DNA from: Chloroflexota bacterium
GTDB taxonomy: Bacteria; Chloroflexota; Dehalococcoidia; Lucifugimonadales; Lucifugimonadaceae
NCBI GenBank assembly: GCA_013204545.1
Contig: JABMNN010000097.1
Coordinates: 36,094-100,093 of the forward strand
DNA: 64,000 nt
Reading direction: 5' to 3'
Position 1 is the first letter of the stretch. Every line of letters starts with the position of its first letter. This document shows, piece by piece, positions 27,656 to 35,783 of the stretch. The translations under genes and the position numbers were made by a program. The notes beneath the pieces are model-generated. The model made no database searches, was not told the origin of the DNA, and saw only the letters and a program-made list of their open reading frames with translations.

Positions 27656-28858
27656 ATGAAAATCGAGAACGTCAGACTTCGTCACGTATATGGAACCATT
27701 GAAACCGATGGGTTGTTCTGGGAAGAGCGACTTGTTCAGCCGCTCGACGTTTATGCAGAGTTTCGTGACGTCACTAAACGTGTTGAGTGGAGCTCCGAGA
27801 AATCGAAAAATGAACTCGCTCACGATGCCTATTTCGTCCAGATCGAAACCGATGACGGAGTGATCGGAATCGGAGGGCCGATGGACAAAGCCGTCGCCTT
27901 CATAATCGAAAACGAACTGACTCGATATCTGGTAGGTCGAGACCCACTCGCGACAGAGTTCCTTTGGGACATCATGCACCGCGGATCGGTTCACGGCCGT
28001 CAGGGCAATACGATGATTGCCATCAGCGCGATCGACAACGCCCTTTGGGATCTAAAGGGGCGCTTCCTGAACGTTCCGGTGTATTCGATCATCGGTGGGC
28101 CAACTCGAACGAAAGTCCCTGCATATGCATCAATGCTCGGCTTCGACGTGCTCGACAACGGACGCGTCGCCGAGCGTGCAAAACAGTACCAAGAGCTCGG
28201 GTACACGGCACAAAAGTGGTTCTTCCGCCACGGTCCAATGTCCGGGGCGGAGGGTCTTCAGAAGAATGTCGAAATGGTGCGAACTCTTCGAGAAACCCTT
28301 GGGGACGACGACGACATTATGCTCGATTGCTGGCAGTCGATGGACGTGAACTACGTCATCAGGCTTGCTGAGCAGATCGAAGAGTTTCACCCTCGCTGGC
28401 TCGAAGAGTGTGCAATGCCAGATCGAATAGATTCATACCGCAAGATTCGTGAGGCAACCAACATCCCGCTTTCGGGAGCGGAGCACCACTACACCCGTTG
28501 GGGCATGAAGCAGTTCATCGATGCTGAGGCACTAGATATTCTTCAACCGGATATCTACTGGGCGGGAGGACTGTCAGAGGTTCTAAAAATTGCCGCTGTT
28601 GCCACAACTGCCGACCTGATCACGATTCCACACGGCCACTCGACCAACGCTGGAATCCACTTCTCGGTCAGCCAATCACCTATTCACACGCCGTATCAGG
28701 AATATCTGGTCAAGTGGAATACCATCCATCAACACTTCCTAAAAGACGCCGTAACCCCTGAAAACGGCTCTATTTACGTCCCATCAGGCGTCGGTATGAG
28801 CATGGACCTTGACCCCGATAAGATCGAACGCGAGGAAGAACCAAACTTCGGTTCGTAA
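27656..28858 (+). CDS. enolase-superfamily enzyme (mandelate racemase/muconate lactonizing-like), paralog 1
   Basis: The 400-residue protein has the capping N-terminal domain and a barrel. Probable metal ligands are the Asp in MLDCWQSMD, the Glu in WLEECAMPD and the Glu in SGAEHHYTRW. The basic residue of QKWFFRHGP and the His in TIPHGHS are candidate catalytic bases. It probably dehydrates or racemises a sugar acid. It is about 60-65% identical by eye to the gene just downstream. GGAAGAAG precedes ATG 27656. A perfect hairpin follows the stop. Confidence 0.9.
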   Translation: MKIENVRLRHVYGTIETDGLFWEERLVQPLDVYAEFRDVTKRVEWSSEKSKNELAHDAYFVQIETDDGVIGIGGPMDKAVAFIIENELTRYLVGRDPLATEFLWDIMHRGSVHGRQGNTMIAISAIDNALWDLKGRFLNVPVYSIIGGPTRTKVPAYASMLGFDVLDNGRVAERAKQYQELGYTAQKWFFRHGPMSGAEGLQKNVEMVRTLRETLGDDDDIMLDCWQSMDVNYVIRLAEQIEEFHPRWLEECAMPDRIDSYRKIREATNIPLSGAEHHYTRWGMKQFIDAEALDILQPDIYWAGGLSEVLKIAAVATTADLITIPHGHSTNAGIHFSVSQSPIHTPYQEYLVKWNTIHQHFLKDAVTPENGSIYVPSGVGMSMDLDPDKIEREEEPNFGS

Positions 28859-28864
28859 ATGGCA

Positions 28865-28915
28865 CTAGCGGTCTCTTAACCCTTGCCTTAGCGGCAAGGG
28901 TTAAGAGACCGCTAG
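28865..28915 (+). terminator. perfect 23-bp inverted repeat between tandem enolase-like genes
   Basis: Bases 28865-28887 are the exact reverse complement of 28893-28915, with a 5-nt loop TTAGC. It begins 6 bp after the stop of paralog 1 and ends 99 bp before the start of paralog 2. Only TTT follows. It could be a terminator, a partial terminator tuning the second gene, or an mRNA-stabilising structure. Confidence 0.75.
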
Positions 28916-29014
28916 TTTATGACGCGGCTCCAAGTGCGAATGCACGCTCGGACCGTAATGAGATTGCAGTGGCGACCAAGTCACGTAAGTGGCACCCGGA
29001 GCGAAAGACTCATC

Positions 29015-30211
29015 ATGAAAATCACCGACATCAGACTTCGCAAGCTAACCGGAACCCTCGAGGTTGACGGTCCGTTCATGGAAGAACGGCTCGCCATGCC
29101 GCTTGATATCTACGAAGAATTTCGAGTGCAGGGTCCACCCGAAGCCGGAACTCAGGTCGACGATTCGCACTACGAGTTAAACCAAGTCTTCGTTCAAATT
29201 GATACCGATGAAGGCGTTAGCGGAATCTCTGGGCCCACCATGCCCGGTGGCACAGCGTTCCACGTATGGCAGATGCGGGATTTCTTGATCGGTCGTGACC
29301 CGCTTGCAACGGAGTTCCTTTGGGACATCATGCACCGCAAGTCGGTTCATGGTAGGCAGGGCGAACCTATGATGGCGATCAGCCTGATCGATAACGCCCT
29401 GTGGGATCTCAAGGGTAAGTGGTTCAAGCAGCCGGTATGGAAACTCATCGGGGGTGCTGGAAGGGGCTCAATGCCTGCGTACGCTTCGATGCTCGGATAC
29501 GCGACTCAAGATATGGGACTCGTAAAAGAACGGGCTCTCGAAATGCAAAGCCGGGGTTACAAGGCCCAAAAATGGTTCTTCCGTCACGGTCCGATGTCAG
29601 GTCCATCTGGTTTCAAAAAGAACGTCGAGCTTGCCGAAACGCTGCGTGACACTCTCGGAGACGATGACGACATCATGCTCGATTGCTGGCAGTCGATGGA
29701 TGTGAACTACGTGGTCAAACTCGCATCTGCTATAGAAGACACCCACCCTCGTTGGCTCGAAGAAGTCGCAATGCCTGATCGAATTGATTCATACCGAAAA
29801 ATTCGTGAAGCTACGAACATCCCGATATCTGGAGCCGAACACGAGTACACCCGTTGGGGTTTCAAGCGATTTATCGATGCCGAAGCAGTCGACATCATCC
29901 AACCTGACCTTAACTGGGCTGGAGGGTTGTCGGAAGTAATGAAGATTAGTGCGCTAGCTACGACTTACGATCTAATCACTATCTGCCATCAAGGGGTGAC
30001 GCCTCCCGGCATGGCATGGTCGTCGGCTCAATCGCCGATTCACACTCCTTATGTTGAAATGCTCGTGAAGCACGCAGCCATGAGCTACTACTTCGACGTT
30101 AACGGCGGACCAAACTTCGTAAATGGAGATCTATCAGTCAGCCAACATCCTGGTTTTGGATTCGATATTGATGAGTCCAAAGTCGAGTCACAATCTGAAA
30201 TCCAGTATTAA
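29015..30211 (+). CDS. enolase-superfamily enzyme (mandelate racemase-like), paralog 2
   Basis: From ATG 29015 the protein has about 398 residues, matching paralog 1 almost end to end. The frame extends to 28919, but the region before MKITDIRLRKL is unlike the family. Conserved parts include QKWFFRHGP, MLDCWQSMDVNYV, WLEEVAMPDRIDSYRKIREATNIP and SGAEHEYTRWG. Near the C-terminus the base region reads TICHQGVTPPG instead of paralog 1's TIPHGHST, so the substrates may differ. GGAG lies 13 nt upstream of the ATG. Confidence 0.9.
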   Translation: MKITDIRLRKLTGTLEVDGPFMEERLAMPLDIYEEFRVQGPPEAGTQVDDSHYELNQVFVQIDTDEGVSGISGPTMPGGTAFHVWQMRDFLIGRDPLATEFLWDIMHRKSVHGRQGEPMMAISLIDNALWDLKGKWFKQPVWKLIGGAGRGSMPAYASMLGYATQDMGLVKERALEMQSRGYKAQKWFFRHGPMSGPSGFKKNVELAETLRDTLGDDDDIMLDCWQSMDVNYVVKLASAIEDTHPRWLEEVAMPDRIDSYRKIREATNIPISGAEHEYTRWGFKRFIDAEAVDIIQPDLNWAGGLSEVMKISALATTYDLITICHQGVTPPGMAWSSAQSPIHTPYVEMLVKHAAMSYYFDVNGGPNFVNGDLSVSQHPGFGFDIDESKVESQSEIQY

Positions 30212-30512
30212 GCCTATCTTGAAACGGACATGGTCTTCCTCAGCGTTGGAGCGTTTGGAGTAAGTCGAGAATTACCGTTCGATACTCCGCTAAAGATCAC
30301 CGTCGAAATACCCCAATATGGGTGCTAGCATCCATATTGCCATTAAAGGAATTACGCACAATGCATGCCATATAAGAATTGGTCAAACATGCGATATGCC
30401 GCGTCCCGAAATGCGGCAATTGTTATGATTGATTCACCATAATTGGTATCAACTGCAAGCGTTGTTTCGGGTGACGCTGGGCTGAGGGAATTGCGGGGCG
30501 GATTGATGTGTA
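30212..30512. promoter_or_regulatory. intergenic region with a 26-bp near-perfect palindrome
   Basis: This 301-bp gap precedes the membrane histidine kinase. Bases 30314-30339 form a palindrome with a single mismatched pair (CAATATGG ... CCATATTG around TGCTAGCA). It could be a dimeric regulator's operator or, as RNA, a hairpin terminator for paralog 2, though no T tract follows. No gene was seen. Confidence 0.4.
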
Positions 30513-31598
30513 GTGAATAGTTCATTTTGGTTGGATGGCAGCACGCCGTCTGTGGGTATTAAGACAACTGTCGCCGGTTACAGTCCCGCGATATGTCTTG
30601 CGATTCTTGTGTTTGTCTTAGCGACGATTTCGATCATCCGAGCAGATCATCTGATTGCCGATGGCGGCCCGTCTCATTTCGCGGTGGGCAGCAAGTTCGT
30701 ATTGCTGCAATTCTCACAATTGGGAACACAGGCGAAACAGGTTGCTCTGCAAACTGGGCTTGAGTCAGCGCATCAGGCTGTAAACACTCTGATAATGGCG
30801 GTTGCCCTGATCACGATTATCGCCGTCGGAGTAGTCGTTTATTTGAATGCAAATCTCGTCCGTGCTAAACACAAACTCGAAAATCAGAATGCAGACCTCC
30901 GCGACACTAAACTTCTCCGAGAGCAGTTTCTGACATCGGCAACGCATGAGTTAAATACGCCGTTGACTGTAACCACGGCTCTGACTGATGTTTTGGCGCG
31001 AAATCGTCAAGGTAACCTGACCGATCGACAGTTGGAACAACTTGCGGCGATACAACGTAACAATAGGCATTTGCAAGACATGGTCGACATGATGATTCAG
31101 ACCACAGATACTGGAGTAGATCGAGGAATGCGCTCTGAGAATGTCCAATATTCAGAGTTCATTGAAGGTGCCCTTGAATCCATTAAGGCTAATCTTGATC
31201 TGCAAGGCATCACCATCCAGTGGTCTGTCATGACATCGACGGATTGCGTAAATATAGACTCCGATCGAATAACTCAGGTTGTTTCTAATCTAGTTGTTAA
31301 TGCAGGTCAAAACTCACTAGATGGCGCGATCGTTTTCATTTCGACTGAACGAATCGAAAACAATGTCGTAACCTGTGTCCGAGACTTCGGTCCTGGAATT
31401 CCAGCCGCTGATCAACCACATGTGTTTTCAGCTTTTTACAAGGCCGATACTGAAATCAACAGACGAAATCGCAGTGCAGGCTTGGGCTTAACTATAGTTA
31501 AGCGAATAGTCGAAGATCATGGCGGTGAAGTTCGATTAGCTTCCGATGGTCAACAGCATGGCACCACATTTTGTTTCACTCTGCCAATCGCGAGCTAA
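30513..31598 (+). CDS. membrane sensor histidine kinase
   Basis: The roughly 361-residue protein starts at GTG 30513. Two membrane helices (about residues 25-45 and 92-112) flank a short extracytoplasmic loop. A coiled linker follows, then the HisKA dimer with the phospho-acceptor histidine in THELNTPLTV. The HATPase domain has an N box (VVSNLVVNAGQNS) and G boxes (DFGPGIP, GLGLTIVKRIV). It phosphorylates an unknown response regulator; none is adjacent. Its kinase core resembles those of the two giant GAF/PAS kinases nearby, suggesting paralogy. No obvious ligand domain. Confidence 0.85.
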   Translation: MNSSFWLDGSTPSVGIKTTVAGYSPAICLAILVFVLATISIIRADHLIADGGPSHFAVGSKFVLLQFSQLGTQAKQVALQTGLESAHQAVNTLIMAVALITIIAVGVVVYLNANLVRAKHKLENQNADLRDTKLLREQFLTSATHELNTPLTVTTALTDVLARNRQGNLTDRQLEQLAAIQRNNRHLQDMVDMMIQTTDTGVDRGMRSENVQYSEFIEGALESIKANLDLQGITIQWSVMTSTDCVNIDSDRITQVVSNLVVNAGQNSLDGAIVFISTERIENNVVTCVRDFGPGIPAADQPHVFSAFYKADTEINRRNRSAGLGLTIVKRIVEDHGGEVRLASDGQQHGTTFCFTLPIAS

Positions 31599-31779
31599 TC
31601 TCAAATTGATCATTTGAGTTCTTGTGGTCAACTTCAGGGGCCATCACTTCGCGTGCGTTAAGCGCGCTTAAGCGTGGGCTTAGTCATAATGACACCCACA
31701 ACGCTGAGGATCATTCATATCCTTACGCGAGGCCTCATTTGCCGTAACCCGACTAAGCGAAGTGAAAGGACCCTCCTCA

Positions 31780-32856
31780 ATGAAGATCATCGACGTCAAG
31801 GCATACCCTCTGAGAACACGCACAGCGTTAGTGAGAGTGTTTACCGACGAGGGCGTTGAAGGCATAGGTGAATGTTCCCCTATGAACGTGCCGGTGATGT
31901 GCTATTTCGTCGAAAACGCTCTCAAGCCATTAATCATGGGCAAAAACCCACTTGATGTTGAGCGACTCTGGGACGACATGTTCTTCGGAACATACAAGCT
32001 GGGTACTTCGGGAACCCAGCCCAGTTGTATCAGCGGCATAGATATAGCTCTGTGGGACATCAAAGCGAAAGTCGCGGGAATGCCCTTATATCAGTTGTTG
32101 GGTGGAGCGGTTCGCACCACATTCACAATGTACAAAAGCATGGGCGGAGGAAGTGCGAACACTCCCAAAGAGATGCTTGCCAGAGTCGAGGAAGCATACG
32201 GAGAGGGATTCAAGGCAATAAAAATTCGTATGGACTGGAAGTATCGGCAGGACGTTGACCCGGCAAAAGATCTCGAAATGTTCCGACTCTGCCGTGAATT
32301 TCTGCCTACCGATTTTCCGCTCAGCTTTGACGCCAACAACGGCTATTCGGTGTCGACGGCTATTCAGCAGGGCAAAAGGTTTGAAGATTTGGGCATTTAT
32401 CATTTCGAAGAGCCTGTATCGCCAACAAATTATGAAGGCATTCGAGAAGTTGCTGATGCCCTTGATGTTCCTGTTTCTGCTGGAGAGCACGAGTACACAC
32501 GCTGGCAATTCCGCGATCTTATCAACATAGCGAAACCCGACCTTCTTCAACCCGATGTCGTCAAATGCTGTGGCCTCACCGAGGGTAAGCGAATCGCCGT
32601 GCTGGCAGAGACACACGATATGTCAGTGGTGCCTCACATGACTCAGCCTACGATCGGAAACGCTGCCTCACTGGCCTTGTGCGCCACTCTTCCACTATCA
32701 GGAAGGCCACACGAGTACTCCGGGCAGCGAGACGATCTGGACGAGCTCTTTGAGGATCCTTGGGAGTTCAAGAACGGTGAAATGACCATTCCAGACAAAC
32801 CCGGCTTAGGGTTAACGGTCAATGAGAAAGCACTCCAAGCAGCGCTAATGACCTAG
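31780..32856 (+). CDS. enolase-superfamily enzyme (mandelate racemase/muconate lactonizing-like), third member
   Basis: The roughly 358-residue protein is more distant from the two paralogs upstream. Visible elements are KIRMDW (KxR-type base pair), DANNGYS, FEEPVSPTNYEG, AGEHEYTRWQF and VVPHMTQPTIG, giving Asp/Glu/Glu metal ligands and a candidate His base. It is probably a sugar-acid dehydratase or cycloisomerase. ATG 31780 has AAAGGA 8 nt upstream. The frame also opens at GTG 31762. Its end overlaps the convergent kinase gene by 12 bp. Confidence 0.9.
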   Translation: MKIIDVKAYPLRTRTALVRVFTDEGVEGIGECSPMNVPVMCYFVENALKPLIMGKNPLDVERLWDDMFFGTYKLGTSGTQPSCISGIDIALWDIKAKVAGMPLYQLLGGAVRTTFTMYKSMGGGSANTPKEMLARVEEAYGEGFKAIKIRMDWKYRQDVDPAKDLEMFRLCREFLPTDFPLSFDANNGYSVSTAIQQGKRFEDLGIYHFEEPVSPTNYEGIREVADALDVPVSAGEHEYTRWQFRDLINIAKPDLLQPDVVKCCGLTEGKRIAVLAETHDMSVVPHMTQPTIGNAASLALCATLPLSGRPHEYSGQRDDLDELFEDPWEFKNGEMTIPDKPGLGLTVNEKALQAALMT

Positions 32857-35370
32857 GCTCTGACTTTGGGCATTCCTGGTGGGCGTTGAAGACGCCACGG
32901 GGAGAGTCATGGTGATATCCGTGCCCTTGTCAATTTTGCTATTTGCTTCGATCTTGCCGTGATGTAAATCAACCAGCGTTTTTGCGATCGCCAACCCTAG
33001 GCCTGTGCCGGTTTCATTCCGTACATTGAGTTGATTCGATCTGAAGAACGGCAAGAAAATACTCGTAAGATCTTCCTCTGGTATCCCGATGCCCTCATCG
33101 GAGACAGCGATGGAAACTCGGCTTGCGTTCGATCCGACTCTCACAGTGATTCGAGTTTCCGGCGGTGAATATTTGCAGGAATTTGTAATCAAGTTAGAAA
33201 CAACCTGTACGATTCTTCCGTGATCGGCACTAACCCACACTGGTTTTGTATGTGGCTCGATTGTCAGCGTTTGGTTGCGCTGCCTTGCGGTCGGTTCTAA
33301 CGATTCGACAACCAAGTCGAGAAGCGAGTGAATCTCAAATTCTGATTTCTCTAATTTGAGCTGGTCAGTGCTCATTCGTGAGAAATCCAACATGTCCTCT
33401 ATAAGTCCGTTGAGATTCTTGCTGTTTCGCTTAATTACATCAATATGCTCTTTCTGAATATTCGCCAGCGCGCCATCTCGATCCCTCCCCAAGATGTCGG
33501 CGAAAGCCATGATCGCAGTGAGCGGTGTTCGCAATTCGTGAGAGACAATTGAGAAAAATTCTTCTCGCTGTTCATTCAGTTCCAGTAGCTGTTTATTTTG
33601 TGCATCAAGGTCACGCCTTGCCTCACGATCTAATTCGGCCTGAACCAGATTCGTAATGTCACGCTTCGTACTGATGTATTTGGTGACAGTGCCATCGTCT
33701 CCGAATACCGGTGTTAGTGAGGTCTCTGAAAGGTACTCAGAACCATCTTTACGTTTGGTCCAGAGTCGCCCTATCCAAGGTTGCCCACTTCCTACTTGCT
33801 CCCATGCAGCAACTGATATGCCAGACGTGTTTTTACTCGAACCTAAGAAGGGCGATGGGTGGCCGAAGGCCTCTTCTTTCGAATAACCGGTATCGCGAAC
33901 GAAAGCTTGGTTAACCCATTCGATCGAAGTATCAGTATTTATGATAATTACCGCGTCGTAAGCTGCTTCGATTGCAGTTGCCAGAGTCTTATTCGCCTCT
34001 TCTGCTTTTACCCGTTCAGTAACGTCTCTCCTAACTCCAAGAAATTTGTCCACTTCACCTGTTTCGTTGAATATCGGACTCAGAGTGGCGTCGACAATGT
34101 ACTTAGAACCATCTTTGTGTGTGCTGGGAAGTGTCCTACGCCAGGTGTTTCCTTGGCGTAGCTGTTTCCAATGCTCATCAATTTCATCAGACGTTAAGAT
34201 TGCCTGTTCTGGATACTTGAAATCAGGAGCAAAAACTTCTTCCTTGGAGAATCCGGTTTGTTTTTCAAATGCAGCGTTTACGTAGGCAACAGTTGTATCT
34301 GCGTTTCGAATAATAATCGCGTCTTCGGCCGCTTCTAGAGCAGTCGCTTGCAGCTGTACATCTCTAAGGGCAGCTTCAAGTTGGTTGTAGTGATTTGAGG
34401 TGGCAATAGCCCCGGCAATTTGATCTCCAATCTGTTCAATTAGATCAACTTGGTGCGGTCCATAAGCATTCGGCGTTTTCGAACGAAGGTTCAATGTTCC
34501 AACAACATGACCCTGCCATTGAAGCGGGGTAATCACTAGTGAATTCACTCCGGCTTGCTGGCGAATTAGTTCTTGAGGTCGACTTTTCGCGTAATTCACA
34601 TAATCAGCACCGTTTGCTATGAGCGTCTTGTGATCGGTTAAAGGCCCATGCATAAGCCAATCTCCACGCACGGGAAGAGTTTTGGGGTGATTGTCTTCCT
34701 CCACCAAAATACCGCTTACCAAAACGTCAGTAATTTCGGTAATTTTTTGGTTCACCAATGCAACGACGAGGCGATCAAAAGGCACCAATGATTGGGCCTG
34801 CTCAACGAATGCCGATAGCACTTCGTCGAGTTCAAGGCTCGAACTGACTATTCGGCCGATCTCAGCAATGCGGGCTTGCTCGTCAGCAAGTTTCTGGCGA
34901 ATAGCGGATTCTCGCTCGAGCAAAACGAACTGCTGACTGGTAGCAATAACACCTGCAATTTGAGCAGCAATTTGGGTTCCCAACCGAACCTCATGATTGC
35001 CGTACGAGTTCTTTTGTATGGATCGAAATACAAGTGATCCAACTAGATTCCCCTGCAACACAATTGGAACGAACATAGCAGACTGCAGGCCGGCAGCAAT
35101 TCGAACACTATTGTTTGCTGCGCCATAAGCCCTCGAAATACTACTGAGCGAGGTGGCATCAGCCACAACCGGTTCGTGCTTTTCGTATACCGAAGCAGGG
35201 AGGGCACTGTCTTCGAGTGAATAAGGGGCCCCCGTCAGGTTTCCTTCGTCTAATCGTTGTCCGCTGATATGTGCATCTGAGAGAAGACCTGATTCTGGAT
35301 CAATTGTCGAGATCACGAGGCGGTCAAACGGAACAAGCATTTTGGCTTGGTCTGCAAACGCCGAAAACAC
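32845..35370 (-). CDS. GAF/PAS multi-domain histidine kinase, 5' end atypical
   Basis: From GTG 35370 the product has 841 residues: a GAF domain already under way, a second GAF, two PAS domains with PAC-like segments (GVRRDVTERVKAEE, STKRDITNLVQAE), HisKA with SHELRTPLTAIMAF, and HATPase (VSNLITNSCKY, DEGIGIP, GTGLGLAIAKTLV). There is no membrane segment, so it is probably a cytosolic sensor. Homologous sequence (RRIAEIGRIISSSL) continues upstream in frame to about 35478, with no ATG, GTG or TTG. There an ATA codon stands 7 nt after AGGG. The real protein may therefore start at ATA 35478 (877 residues), or the gene may have lost its start. No response regulator nearby. Confidence 0.8.
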   Translation of the reverse strand: MFSAFADQAKMLVPFDRLVISTIDPESGLLSDAHISGQRLDEGNLTGAPYSLEDSALPASVYEKHEPVVADATSLSSISRAYGAANNSVRIAAGLQSAMFVPIVLQGNLVGSLVFRSIQKNSYGNHEVRLGTQIAAQIAGVIATSQQFVLLERESAIRQKLADEQARIAEIGRIVSSSLELDEVLSAFVEQAQSLVPFDRLVVALVNQKITEITDVLVSGILVEEDNHPKTLPVRGDWLMHGPLTDHKTLIANGADYVNYAKSRPQELIRQQAGVNSLVITPLQWQGHVVGTLNLRSKTPNAYGPHQVDLIEQIGDQIAGAIATSNHYNQLEAALRDVQLQATALEAAEDAIIIRNADTTVAYVNAAFEKQTGFSKEEVFAPDFKYPEQAILTSDEIDEHWKQLRQGNTWRRTLPSTHKDGSKYIVDATLSPIFNETGEVDKFLGVRRDVTERVKAEEANKTLATAIEAAYDAVIIINTDTSIEWVNQAFVRDTGYSKEEAFGHPSPFLGSSKNTSGISVAAWEQVGSGQPWIGRLWTKRKDGSEYLSETSLTPVFGDDGTVTKYISTKRDITNLVQAELDREARRDLDAQNKQLLELNEQREEFFSIVSHELRTPLTAIMAFADILGRDRDGALANIQKEHIDVIKRNSKNLNGLIEDMLDFSRMSTDQLKLEKSEFEIHSLLDLVVESLEPTARQRNQTLTIEPHTKPVWVSADHGRIVQVVSNLITNSCKYSPPETRITVRVGSNASRVSIAVSDEGIGIPEEDLTSIFLPFFRSNQLNVRNETGTGLGLAIAKTLVDLHHGKIEANSKIDKGTDITMTLPVASSTPTRNAQSQSLGH

Positions 35371-35783
35371 ATCATTAATGTGTAGTGATGAGCTTATAAT
35401 CCGGCCGATTTCAGCTATTCGCCGATATTCTTCAGCGGAAAACTCAAATTCGCTATTTGGTGCGTTGGTGTTAGGTATAGAACTGCCCTAAGAACGACTC
35501 TCTACGGAGTTTGAATATCGATTCGGTTTGAAGTCCGCTGATTATGCAGTTTAGCTGTTTAACATGATGCAGAGCGCAGCTTATTCAATTCCTGTTTAGT
35601 CATCTTTCCCTGTCGGCCTGTAGTCGAATCGGCAAATTGCTAAAGATGGCGGCGGGTGTACGCCACCGGAGAGCAGAGTAGAACGGTTGCGGGATTATGA
35701 ACTGATCTCGAACCACCATATAAGCGAAGGACAAGCTGCAAGAAAGCTTGGTACATATCGAACTAACTACCAAGGGGTAGAGG
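35371..35783. other. gap between two large histidine kinase genes
   Basis: The right part of the gap's low-coordinate end (35371-35487) is the in-frame 5' extension of the neighbouring kinase. The rest holds no convincing gene. A short plus-strand stretch near 35670-35780 could encode a helix-turn-helix-like fragment, but it lacks a start and a supporting frame. A small hairpin (35761-35767 with 35783-35789) covers the stop of the upstream kinase. Confidence 0.4.
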
